A stretch of 64,000 nt of DNA, taken from Brevibacterium luteolum (GTDB taxonomy: Bacteria > Actinomycetota > Actinomycetes > Actinomycetales > Brevibacteriaceae). Within the stretch, counting starts at the first letter, position 1. Each line of letters opens with the position of its first letter. The notes beneath the pieces were generated by a model. The model saw only the letters and a list, made by a program, of their open reading frames with translations. It did not search any database and was not told the origin of the DNA. The stretch spans positions 62,001 to 126,000 of the forward strand of contig NZ_JABEMC010000006.1 of NCBI RefSeq assembly GCF_013004595.1, read 5' to 3'. Positions 53,288 to 61,574 of the stretch are shown in pieces. Made by a program: the position numbers and the translations under genes.

Positions 53288-54966
53288 GCCACACCCCTGA
53301 TCAGGCTCCCGCTCCCGAGGCGGTGGGCACCAACCGTCGCTCCGCGCCCGAGGCGCCGGTCCTGGAGGTCTCGGACCTCACCGTCGGCGTCGGCCGCAAC
53401 GACATCGTCCACGGCGTCGACTTCGCCGTGGCCAAAGGCCAGACACTCGGCATCGTCGGTGAGTCCGGTTCCGGCAAGTCCCTGTCGGTGCTCTCGGCCA
53501 CCGGCCTGTTCGAAGCCCCCGGTGGTTACGTGCACGGCTCCTCGACCCTTGACGGCGAGCAGATCGTCGGGGCACCGGCCGGGCTGCTGCGCAGCATCCA
53601 CGGCCGCCGCATCGGCTTCGTCTTCCAGGACCCGTCGACGAGCCTCAACCCGCTCATGACCTTGGAGGCGCAGCTGGCCGAGGGCCCGATGAAGCACCTC
53701 GGGATCTCCGCATCCGAGGCCCGCGAGCGGTCGCTGAAGTTACTGACCGAACTCGGGCTGCCCGACCCGGAGCTGCGGCTGGGCTACTATCCGCATCAGC
53801 TCTCCGGCGGGCAGAAGCAGCGCGTCATGATCGCCGTGGCTCTCGCGTGTGAGCCTGAGGTGCTCATCGCCGATGAGCCGACCACCGCTCTCGACGTCAC
53901 CACCCAGGCCGGCATCATCGACCTCGTCGCCGGCCTGCAGCGGTCCCGGGACATGGCCGTCATCTGGATCAGCCACGACCTCGGGGTCACCGGCCAGATC
54001 GCTGATGACGTCGTCGTCATGCGCGAAGGCGAGATCGTCGAACGCGGCAGTGTCGCTGACATCTTCGAGCGCCCGCAGCACGAGTACACGAAGACGCTGC
54101 TGGCCGCCCGCCCGCTGCTGCGCACCCAGCAGGACGCCGGCACTGAGGACACGCACGCCGACCGGGAGGAGACGGGCGAGCCGATGCTGCGGATCGAGGA
54201 TCTGACGGTGGACTTCGAGGTCTCCTCCCCCACCGGCAAACGCACCATCACCGCCGTCAAGGATGTCAGCCTCGATGTCTACCGCGGCCGCACGCTCGGC
54301 ATCGTCGGCGAGTCCGGTTCGGGCAAGTCGACGATCGCCAATGTGCTCACCGGTGTCGTCGAACCGGCCTCCGGTGATGCGCGGATGAGCGGCGACCCGG
54401 TGCTCGGGCTCACGGGTGCCGATCTCAAGACGATGCGCCGGCGCATCGCGATGGTCTTCCAGGATCCGTTCGCCGCGCTCGACCCGCGGATGACGGTGCA
54501 GCGTTCGATCGCCGAACCGCTCATGGCCCACAACCTCGTGCCGCGGCGGCAGCGCCGGCAGCGCTGCGCCGAGCTGCTCGACCAGGTCGGCCTGGATGCG
54601 TCGTTCATCGAACGCTATCCGCATGAGCTCTCCGGCGGGCAGCGGCAGCGTGTGTGCATCGCCCGCGCCCTGGCCGTCGACCCCGAGCTGCTCATCCTCG
54701 ATGAGTCGACCGCCTCGCTCGACGTCTCCATCCAGGCGCAGGTCCTCGATCTGCTCGCTGAGCTACAGGACGAGCACGGCTTCGGCTACATCTTCATCGG
54801 CCACGACCTGGCTGTCGTCGAGCAGGTCAGCGACACCGTCGCGGTGATGAAGGACGGCGAGGTCGTCGAATACGGCACCGCCGAACAGATTCTGCGCGAA
54901 CCCCAGACCGACTACACCCGTCAGCTCATCGACGCTGTCCCACCGGCCGAGCCGGCGCGCGCCTGA
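53284..54966 (+). CDS. Fused dipeptide ABC transporter ATPase (DppD-DppF fusion)
   Basis: 560 aa with two complete ATPase domains. Domain 1: GESGSGKSLS, LSGGQKQRVMIAVAL, VLIADEPTTALD. Domain 2: GESGSGKSTI, LSGGQRQRVCIARAL, LLILDESTASLDVS. The oligopeptide-type insertion after each Walker B is present. Start GTG 53284 overlaps the permease stop by four nt; an open frame farther upstream is the antiphase of the permease. DppD-F fusions are common in actinobacteria. A copy of the dispersed 12-mer lies in the N-terminal linker. Confidence 0.92.
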   Translation: MSHTPDQAPAPEAVGTNRRSAPEAPVLEVSDLTVGVGRNDIVHGVDFAVAKGQTLGIVGESGSGKSLSVLSATGLFEAPGGYVHGSSTLDGEQIVGAPAGLLRSIHGRRIGFVFQDPSTSLNPLMTLEAQLAEGPMKHLGISASEARERSLKLLTELGLPDPELRLGYYPHQLSGGQKQRVMIAVALACEPEVLIADEPTTALDVTTQAGIIDLVAGLQRSRDMAVIWISHDLGVTGQIADDVVVMREGEIVERGSVADIFERPQHEYTKTLLAARPLLRTQQDAGTEDTHADREETGEPMLRIEDLTVDFEVSSPTGKRTITAVKDVSLDVYRGRTLGIVGESGSGKSTIANVLTGVVEPASGDARMSGDPVLGLTGADLKTMRRRIAMVFQDPFAALDPRMTVQRSIAEPLMAHNLVPRRQRRQRCAELLDQVGLDASFIERYPHELSGGQRQRVCIARALAVDPELLILDESTASLDVSIQAQVLDLLAELQDEHGFGYIFIGHDLAVVEQVSDTVAVMKDGEVVEYGTAEQILREPQTDYTRQLIDAVPPAEPARA

Positions 54967-55076
54967 CCCCACGGAGCTCTCTCCCAGAGAACCGGTGTTA
55001 CTGCCTTACGGATGCAGCTGGCTAGATCCGGCCCGCCCGCCAGGCTACGGTCTTCCCACCCGTCTTCCGGCGATCG
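54967..55076. other. Boundary gap between dpp operon and the accessory region
   Basis: 110 bp between convergent stops, no gene. A weak TCTCT/AGAGA stem is present near 54980; no clear terminator or attachment site is seen. Confidence 0.4.
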
Positions 55077-56330
55077 TCAATTGCGCAGCGCGGCTGCAGG
55101 CTGAATGCGTCCGGCCCGCCACGCGGGGATGAACCCGGCCAGCGCAGACACCACAATCGCGGCCATGGGAACCACGATGATGTGCAGCGGAGACACTACG
55201 GGAACCCAGCCCTGCACCAGGCTGACGAGCAGCACAATGGCGGTGCCCAGGATAGTTCCTATGAGCCCCGCGGCTACCCCGAGGAGCGCAGACTCGAAGA
55301 GAATCTGTTTCAGCAGGTCGCGCGGCCGTCCCCCGATCGCGCGGCGCAGCCCGAGCTCACCCGTCCGCGCTGAAACTCCGATGGTGCCGGTGATGGCAAT
55401 GGATGCTGCACCGATTACAGAGGCGAGTGCCGCTACACCGATGCCCAGATTGACGAGGAGTGAATCCACCGAGCGTCGGTTGGCTTCGGTCTCACTCGGA
55501 GGGGTGACGCGAAGCGCATCCGGTGTGGTGGGGAAGACTGCTGTGGGCATCGCCTCGGCAACATTGGCCGCTGCGCCCGGAGCGACAGTCACCAGCATCG
55601 AGGCTCCATCCTGCGGTGGCCCGAAGTGCTTGAGCGCGGTCTCTGCTGGTACGATCACTGCCCCGCCCAGCTGCGGCAGCCGCCCGGAGCCGTGGACGAC
55701 CCCGGCGATGAGCAACGGTTTCCCACTGACGAAAATGTAGCGACTCTCGTTGCTGAGCGTCTCTTCTGAGATTCCGAGGGTCTGAGCTGCGCTTGCGCCA
55801 AGATAGGCGATATCAGCTGATCCGAGTTCGGTTCGAAACTCTGTCCCATGTACGTTCACCTCAGCCGCTTCGAACAGGCCCGGGCCTGCCACCATCACCG
55901 GTGGCGCTGTGGGTGCTGCCGAGTCGGGCAGAATCGACGTGCTGACAAGCAGAGACTGCCCGTAGCTATCAGAGAACACGCCCGCATGACGCACCCCGGA
56001 CAGAGCGCGCACCCGCTCGGCAGACTGCGCTGGGAACGTCGTTCCCTGCACTGGCAGTATTCCTTCGTCAGCGGCGCCCACCGGTTGTGGCGCATCAGTG
56101 TCGACCGGACTGACATGTGCGATTACTTCGGTCGCTTTGCGCACATCGAAATCGTCTGCAACTTGAAAGCGCACTGTGGACACGAGGCTCAGCACAGAGA
56201 TGACTGCAGTGACTGAGATGAGCAGTCCAACACTGCCGAGCAGAGACCGCACGGGCGTCGACATCACGGTCTTCCATGCCTCGCCCAGCAGGAGTCGGTC
56301 AATGCGCCGGTTCACAGCGCACGGTCCCAT
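55077..56330 (-). CDS. MacB/FtsX-type ABC transporter permease
   Basis: 417-aa membrane component with one N-terminal helix (about 28-50), a large extracytoplasmic domain (about 52-285) and three C-terminal helices, the MacB_PCD plus FtsX layout. The last segment ends FIPAWRAGRIQPAAALRN, the canonical MacB tail, and TGELGLRRAIGGRPRDLL is the coupling region. The annotated ATG overlaps the ATPase gene by 32 nt; GTG 56315 is an alternative start. Last gene of the five-gene secreted-peptide operon; it should work with the ATPase and adaptor as a mechanotransmission-type exporter. Confidence 0.85.
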   Translation of the reverse strand: MGPCAVNRRIDRLLLGEAWKTVMSTPVRSLLGSVGLLISVTAVISVLSLVSTVRFQVADDFDVRKATEVIAHVSPVDTDAPQPVGAADEGILPVQGTTFPAQSAERVRALSGVRHAGVFSDSYGQSLLVSTSILPDSAAPTAPPVMVAGPGLFEAAEVNVHGTEFRTELGSADIAYLGASAAQTLGISEETLSNESRYIFVSGKPLLIAGVVHGSGRLPQLGGAVIVPAETALKHFGPPQDGASMLVTVAPGAAANVAEAMPTAVFPTTPDALRVTPPSETEANRRSVDSLLVNLGIGVAALASVIGAASIAITGTIGVSARTGELGLRRAIGGRPRDLLKQILFESALLGVAAGLIGTILGTAIVLLVSLVQGWVPVVSPLHIIVVPMAAIVVSALAGFIPAWRAGRIQPAAALRN

Positions 56331-57042
56331 CGAAGACGACGATCGCCCTGTCCATTTGTGCGGCTACATCCTCGTCGTGTGTCACGATCACCTGAGCGCC
56401 TCCGTCCCGGTGGAGAGCCGCAAGGAGCTCAAGCACGCGGGCCGAATTACGGGAGTCCAGGTTTCCCGTCGGCTCATCCGCCATAAGCACCGAGGGTGAG
56501 TGCACAACCGCTCGGGCAATCGCCGCGCGCTGACGCTCGCCGCCGGACAGCAAACGGGCTGGCGTGTGCATCCGATGTGTGAGACCGACACTTTCAAGTG
56601 CCTGAGCTGCACGGTCGTTCCACTCGCGCTGCGGGACCTCGGTGAAGAACAGCCCGAGCTTGACGTTTTCCAGCACGCTGCGCCGATCGAGCAGATGAAA
56701 GGCTTGGAAGATGAACCCGAACGTGGAACTTCGCAGCTGCGCGCGCGTCTTTTCAGACGCGGATGCGGTCGGTTGACCGTCAACCCAGTACTCACCTGCA
56801 GACGGCACTTCGAGCAGGCCCAGGACATTGAGCAGACTCGATTTTCCTGCGCCCGAGGGTCCGATCAGCGCGATCCGTTCGCCGTAGCCTACGGTGAGAT
56901 CGATGTCGGTGAGGGCATGCACCGGTGTGGCACCGTCATATGTCAAGGTGATGCTTTCCGCCCGAAGCAAGGCTGCCGCCTGATCTGCTGCTGTGCGGCT
57001 GTCACTCGAAAGACGACCGAAAACGATGTCATTGAAGGACAA
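56299..57042 (-). CDS. MacB-type ABC transporter ATP-binding protein
   Basis: 247 aa, single ATPase: GPSGAGKSSLLNVLG, Q-loop FGFIFQAFHLL, LLSGGERQRAAIARAV, VLMADEPTGNLD, and H-loop VTHDE. These are LolD/MacB subfamily features. I place the start at TTG 57042, five nt after AAGGAGA, overlapping the adaptor stop by 14 nt; the frame could open farther upstream inside the adaptor gene but without a ribosome binding site. N-terminal 45 residues precede the domain. Confidence 0.83.
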   Translation of the reverse strand: MSFNDIVFGRLSSDSRTAADQAAALLRAESITLTYDGATPVHALTDIDLTVGYGERIALIGPSGAGKSSLLNVLGLLEVPSAGEYWVDGQPTASASEKTRAQLRSSTFGFIFQAFHLLDRRSVLENVKLGLFFTEVPQREWNDRAAQALESVGLTHRMHTPARLLSGGERQRAAIARAVVHSPSVLMADEPTGNLDSRNSARVLELLAALHRDGGAQVIVTHDEDVAAQMDRAIVVFDGTVRCEPAH

Positions 57043-58240
57043 TGGTGTCTCCTTCGACCACGCCACCGCCGGTGATCTCAGTCCACCCGCCAATTGTCTG
57101 ACCGACTTCGATGTCCTTGCGTGTCGGCCCGTCCTCGGTCTGAACGGTCACGTATGAGCTTCCGTCAGGGTCTGAGCGCACGGCGGTGACCGGGACAGCC
57201 AGTACATCTCCTCTGGACGCTTCGATCTCGACTGCGATGGTCAGCGCTGTGTCTGGCGGCAGCTCATCGCTGTCCGCCGGATCGATGATGATGCGTTTGG
57301 AGCCCTCCTGTTTCGATTCGTCAATGCTCGCTACAGTGCATGCGGACGTGCCCTCGCGCGAGGACGCAGTGATGGTGCACGCCATACCGGGTCGGATCGC
57401 AGAGGCCGTTGTTTCCGGCACCTCAGAGGCGATCTGCACTCCATCAGCCACCAGCGTGAGAACGGTGGCGTCAGCTTCGAGAACTGCCCCAACTCGGGCA
57501 TCGACGCTGCCGACAGTAGCTGGCAGATCCGAGATGAAGGCGAAGACGCCTTCGGGAACCCGAACGGTTTTCGTGTCACCTTGAGGCGCCGTTGCAGTTG
57601 ATTTCTGTCCGGCGTCCGCGTCGTCAATTTCGCTGTCTGCATCGCTAGCTGAGTCTTCATCGCTGTAAAGAATGGACGAGTCGAGTTGACGATTCGCGAA
57701 GAGCTTCACAACTGCACGCGCCGTCGAGCTGCCGAAGACACCGTCCGAGTCGGTGACTGAAAAGCCGAGTTGCTTCAGAGCTGACTGCAACTGACCGACG
57801 TCAACACCTTTGTCGCCTTCACCGACAGATCGGTACATAGGGAACTTGCCCGGAACGGTGACGATGGGGAAGCCGCTGACCTCCGCCACGACCGTTCCAG
57901 CAGAAACCGTGTCTCCGGGTACGACCGAAGTTCCGGTGACGACCAGCTTGCCGTCGGAGGGCAGCGAAGGCACCGCGACCTGGGTGCCGCCGGTCGCTTC
58001 TACGGTTCCCGACAGGGTCGCTTCGACAGCTAGCCTCCGCTGCTCCACTGCCGCCGTGACAACAGGTTTGGGCGGTGGTTGAGCGTCCGCTACGCGTTGC
58101 GCCGGCGACTGCGTCATGCGTAGGAGGATGAAGCCGGCCACGAGCACACCTACGATGACCAAGATGACGCTTCCAGTCAGCAGCACACGATGCCGACTGC
58201 CAGGTTCGTTATTCGAACCGCGGTCACGAAACAGACCCAC
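57029..58240 (-). CDS. HlyD/MacA-like adaptor with a peptidoglycan-binding domain
   Basis: 403 aa. One N-terminal helix (VLLTGSVILVIVGVLVAGFI), a barrel/lipoyl-type segment (VTAAVEQRRLAVEATLSGTV), then a peptidoglycan-binding type 1 domain at about 140-190 (DVGQLQSALKQLGF, DGVFGSSTARAV), an acidic Asp/Ser linker, and C-terminal beta domains (ISDLPATVGSVDARVG, GDVLAVPVTAV). This Gram-positive variant of the MacA adaptor would link the FtsX permease to the wall. GTG 58240 follows GAGG. It lies 9 nt after the lipoprotein stop. Confidence 0.84.
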   Translation of the reverse strand: MGLFRDRGSNNEPGSRHRVLLTGSVILVIVGVLVAGFILLRMTQSPAQRVADAQPPPKPVVTAAVEQRRLAVEATLSGTVEATGGTQVAVPSLPSDGKLVVTGTSVVPGDTVSAGTVVAEVSGFPIVTVPGKFPMYRSVGEGDKGVDVGQLQSALKQLGFSVTDSDGVFGSSTARAVVKLFANRQLDSSILYSDEDSASDADSEIDDADAGQKSTATAPQGDTKTVRVPEGVFAFISDLPATVGSVDARVGAVLEADATVLTLVADGVQIASEVPETTASAIRPGMACTITASSREGTSACTVASIDESKQEGSKRIIIDPADSDELPPDTALTIAVEIEASRGDVLAVPVTAVRSDPDGSSYVTVQTEDGPTRKDIEVGQTIGGWTEITGGGVVEGDTIVLQ

Positions 58241-58249
58241 AGGATCGCC

Positions 58250-59083
58250 TCACTCGACGGCCTTGCTCAAGTGAGCGAGTTCAGCCGCGTGCTGCTGGAC
58301 AAACCTGTCCTTCGGTTCGTCCAGCGCTTCCTGCCACTGCTTCCACAGCGGCTCTGCACACGTCACCATGAGTTTGCCCGCTTCCTTCGAGTTCTCATCC
58401 GTCATCGCATCGAGGCTCGCCGCACCGAGACTGAATTGGCCCTCCCAGCCGTGCGCGGTTTCACCTGCGTCGTTCTTCCCCACGGTGGCGCCGCCAGCGA
58501 TGAGGCAGTCGTTCACCGTTTGCTTCTCGGTGTTGTACCGCGGATCGTCCAGGACTTTGTCGAGCTCGTCACCCCATGCGTACTGCAGGTTCTCAAACTT
58601 CTGGTAGTCCTCGCTCTGAGGGGATGGGATCTCATCAGACCCAGCATCTGCACAATCCCACAGCACGAGATCACTGTCCTCGACCGTGGCATTGGCTTCG
58701 GGGGCGCGCCGCCAATCAAGCCCAACTTCAGTCAGCATCTTCGGCGAGGGCACGCGGAAGTCTGGAATCTGCAGATGACGCGTCGCAGCTTCATCGGCAC
58801 GCGGCCACAGATCCTTGCGTCCGTTCTGCTCTAGGCAACTGCGAATTCCTTCTACCCGCCAGGAGGACAGGCGCTCACCCACCCATAGCGCATCATAGTG
58901 AGAGTCCGTTCCCGGGATCTGCACAATCGCACTTTCCACGCGTGGGTCAACACTCCCGTGGTCACTCGACCCGCTTGATCCATTCCCTGAACACCCACTG
59001 AGCAATACCGCGCAGCCGAGGAGAACACCGGCCATCAACCGCTTCTCCACGACTGCACGAAGCTCAAGACGCGATCTGTTCAT
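58250..59083 (-). CDS. Cysteine-containing lipoprotein of unknown function
   Basis: 277 aa. Signal with lipobox LLSGCS (Cys31), a Gly/Ser-rich linker, then a globular acidic/aromatic domain with four further Cys (in RSCLEQ, LWDCAD, NDCLIA, VTCAEP), which could form two disulfides. No family recognised. Its ATG shares a base with the stop of the small secreted protein (TAATG), so the two are made in step. Possible immunity protein, receptor or export chaperone for that peptide (inference). Confidence 0.75.
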   Translation of the reverse strand: MNRSRLELRAVVEKRLMAGVLLGCAVLLSGCSGNGSSGSSDHGSVDPRVESAIVQIPGTDSHYDALWVGERLSSWRVEGIRSCLEQNGRKDLWPRADEAATRHLQIPDFRVPSPKMLTEVGLDWRRAPEANATVEDSDLVLWDCADAGSDEIPSPQSEDYQKFENLQYAWGDELDKVLDDPRYNTEKQTVNDCLIAGGATVGKNDAGETAHGWEGQFSLGAASLDAMTDENSKEAGKLMVTCAEPLWKQWQEALDEPKDRFVQQHAAELAHLSKAVE

Positions 59084-59451
59084 TAATGCAGAACCTTCAC
59101 CGTTGCGCCGTTGGTGGCCCGAATTCGATAGATGGTCCCTGGCTTCAATCCTCCAATGATCACTTTCGTTCCAACCTTGCCGTTCTTCAACTCAAGCCTG
59201 GCGGATGCCGTCTTCCAACTATTCCCTGACTTGTATTCGCCAAAGTAAACCGATTTTGAAACCTTCTTAGCCTTCACTTCAGTAAGATTAACGTCTTTAC
59301 ATTTGGTGCTCGGCTTAACATGTTGGTGTTTGAGCTCTGTCCAGAAGCTGTGACAAGGACCAGCAGCCGCAACTGGCTGGGCCGCTGCGATCCCCCCGCC
59401 AAGTGCGACGGCGAGAACTGCCGCCAAGGAGGCAGCCTTCGCTGACTTCAT
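59083..59451 (-). CDS. Small, strongly basic secreted protein, candidate effector peptide
   Basis: 122 aa: signal peptide of about 30 residues ending AQPVAAA, mature chain of 92 aa with 15 Lys, 3 Arg and only 5 acidic residues (net about +13) and two Cys (33 and 51) able to form one disulfide. The C-terminal half reads as alternating beta strands (VYFGEYKSG, ASARLELKNG, GTKVIIGGL, TIYRIRAT, ATVKVLH). ATG 59451 has AAGGGG eight nt upstream. Gene GC falls to about 40-50%. First gene of the exporter operon. No family recognised; bacteriocin, wall-binding or signalling roles are possible. Confidence 0.75.
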   Translation of the reverse strand: MKSAKAASLAAVLAVALGGGIAAAQPVAAAGPCHSFWTELKHQHVKPSTKCKDVNLTEVKAKKVSKSVYFGEYKSGNSWKTASARLELKNGKVGTKVIIGGLKPGTIYRIRATNGATVKVLH

Positions 59452-59539
59452 TATAAATACCCCTTACTACATGAGACGACACGCCACTCTAGTGCGATGA
59501 CGCTAAGAACATAGTCCCAATACACCCAGTGCTCATGGA

Positions 59540-59557
59540 ATACGTTGTCTGACGTAT
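59540..59557. promoter_or_regulatory. Inverted repeat upstream of the secreted-protein gene
   Basis: ATACGT (59540-59545) and ACGTAT (59552-59557) around a 6-nt spacer, 89-106 bp upstream of the start at 59451. Size and place fit a LuxR-type response regulator site; binding is not shown. Confidence 0.45.
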
Positions 59558-60248
59558 GTTCTCAATTCCGGTTACGGCGGGAAGGGCAGTTGCCGAGGAC
59601 TCGCTGACCCTCCCCTCAACTCATTGAGCAGGATCGAGAATGCTCGACCGCACACACAGCTGTGGCCCGCCAGCGCATAGCTCACCAGGAGCTGTCTGGT
59701 GGGGTGCCGTCGGGCACGCGCCCAGACGATGCCCCCGTTCAACACGATCGAGCGTCCCGGCCCACCAGTGAACGGTTCATCGGGCTAAGTCTGTCTTGAG
59801 TAGACAGCATCCGCCCACCTGCGCCACCTTCGTAGGTAGCCACCGGCTCGGTGCGCTACCCGGTTCTGAACGAGAGTCTCGCCTACCCGTTCCGTTCTGC
59901 CGGCGGATTCAGGGACTGCTACAGAATCGGAACAGACAAGACTTAACGGAAAGCTCACAGTGCCCCAGGGTCTGAAGAACAGCAATCCGTGAGTCGATCA
60001 CAGACGATGCAGAGCGCTGAACCGAGCAACATCTGCGTACGGCGGAGAAAGGAGACGTCCTCGCGATTCTTGACAATCAGGAATTGTTTCAAGACAGAAG
60101 TCTGCACTTGCGCGCCCGCGACTGCACAAGAGAGCGAGACCCTCACTCCCGCACTCAAGCGCACATTCGATTCCGAAGATGACATCCACGATCGAGTCAA
60201 GTGACGAGATCGTCGCGACGAACGCAACCGAAGCCATAGGGAACCGCG

Positions 60249-60260
60249 TATCATCTCACC
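60249..60260 (+). promoter_or_regulatory. -10 box and leaderless start of the histidine kinase gene
   Basis: TATCAT at 60249-60254 is 6 nt before the ATG at 60261, with no ribosome binding site. Confidence 0.5.
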
Positions 60261-61574
60261 ATGGACCCAGTGAATCGCAAGAATGGAGGCCCCAGCAACG
60301 CGCGGGTCGCGCTATTGAGGAACCTGTCCGGAGACAGATTCATCGATCCGGCTGTCAGACTCAGTAGCGTCCTCATCGCTGTCACGTTAGTTTCCTATGG
60401 CGACGCGGGGCCGGATCCATTCGCGCTCGCTATCCAAGCCTTGGCTGCAGGCGCGGTCGTTCTATGTAGCTTCAAGCCGCTGCCGGGCATGGCCCTTGCA
60501 GCCTCCGCCCTAGTTCTTGAACTCGCGACAGGTCTCGACATCGGAGTTCATATCGCAGTGTCCGCCTGTATAGCGATTTCGCTTACGTACCTGCGATGGA
60601 AGGTCGCGACGATCGGCTCCGCATTCATTTGTCTGAGTGTCATATGGAAGCTCTTCATGACGTCCATCAGCCTGACAGCACTCGTTCAGGTGGAAGGCTA
60701 CGTTTTGGTGCTCGCGCTGATTCTAGGGGCAAGTGGAGGGCTCGGCCAGCAGCGCCTCGACGCTGCGATGTTCAAAGCCGAGGTTGCGGGTCGTGACGCA
60801 GAGCGAAAGCGCAGCCAGGAACGAACGGGAATCGCAAGAGACGTTCACGACTTGATCTCATTCAACTTGACGCGCGAGACTCTGATCCTGAACTCGATTC
60901 GGCTTGACACTACGGTGATGACAGATGATCACTTGGCTGAGCTACGAATAGCTAACCACGCTACGCAGAGATCTCTTCGTCAGCTCACCAAAACGTTGAC
61001 CGGACCAGCAGCACTAGGAAAGATCGCACAGACAGATGATCTCCAGACCATCTGCGAGGACGTCGAACACACTTTCAACGGATTGGCAACACCGTTGACC
61101 GTCTCATGTCACATACCAGCACGGTTCTGCTCAGTGCACGCTTTCCGGCACCTGGAGTGCATCATCACCGAAGCGGCCTCGAACATCCTTCGGCATCATG
61201 ACAAGAACCGGCGAGACCCCGCCGCGATCGATATCTATTTTGATGAGCAGACAGCAGAACTAGCAATTCGGACGTCGAACCCATGTAACCCGGCGAGCGA
61301 GAAACGCGAGCCACATTCGCTTGTCAGCAGGGTTGCCGAACTTGGCGGCGCTCACTCTATCCACGTGAACTCAACTTTCAGCCTGGAAGCACACATCCCA
61401 GGGGAGCTTCAATCACTCGCTCACTACTGCGGTGAGCATCTTTCCGATATACGCGATTTAACGGATGCGTCATCATCAGACTTAGTGTTCAGATTCCGGC
61501 ATGAAGATTGTGCTTTCGCTGATCCTCGCCGGATCCGCTTCGATCGCTCTGACGGAGACACCGAATCCCACTGA
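60261..61574 (+). CDS. NarL-family sensor histidine kinase
   Basis: 437 aa. About five membrane helices in residues 33-158 with little extracellular loop, a linker helix, HisKA_3 box ERTGIARDVHDLISFNLT with His196, then a HATPase domain with N-box IITEAASNILRHH. The ATP lid is weak: after AELAIRTSNP no Gly-rich GxG motif precedes VSRVAELGG. A 40-residue C-terminal tail has no family counterpart. GC is well below the flanks. Divergent from the secreted-protein operon, upstream of its response regulator. Confidence 0.85.
   Translation: MDPVNRKNGGPSNARVALLRNLSGDRFIDPAVRLSSVLIAVTLVSYGDAGPDPFALAIQALAAGAVVLCSFKPLPGMALAASALVLELATGLDIGVHIAVSACIAISLTYLRWKVATIGSAFICLSVIWKLFMTSISLTALVQVEGYVLVLALILGASGGLGQQRLDAAMFKAEVAGRDAERKRSQERTGIARDVHDLISFNLTRETLILNSIRLDTTVMTDDHLAELRIANHATQRSLRQLTKTLTGPAALGKIAQTDDLQTICEDVEHTFNGLATPLTVSCHIPARFCSVHAFRHLECIITEAASNILRHHDKNRRDPAAIDIYFDEQTAELAIRTSNPCNPASEKREPHSLVSRVAELGGAHSIHVNSTFSLEAHIPGELQSLAHYCGEHLSDIRDLTDASSSDLVFRFRHEDCAFADPRRIRFDRSDGDTESH

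Larger units (their letters stand above)
59452..60260. other. Low-GC intergenic region between the peptide operon and the two-component system
   Basis: 809 bp without a supported gene. It must carry divergent promoters. Short open frames at 59785-59985 (minus) and 59989-60204 (plus) have no ribosome binding site or recognisable product. The composition and lack of coding pattern could reflect an old insertion or a decayed gene, but no transposase remnant or terminal repeat was found. Confidence 0.5.

Noticed and set aside
59083-59451. Lactococcin 972-type bacteriocin
   Set aside because: The mature protein lacks the aromatic/Trp-His-rich pattern of that family, and the operon has no DUF1430-type membrane protein; only the general idea of a peptide module is kept.
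59785-60204. Short open frames on both strands in the gap before the kinase
   Set aside because: No ribosome binding site, no codon pattern and no recognisable product; they overlap the likely promoter region.
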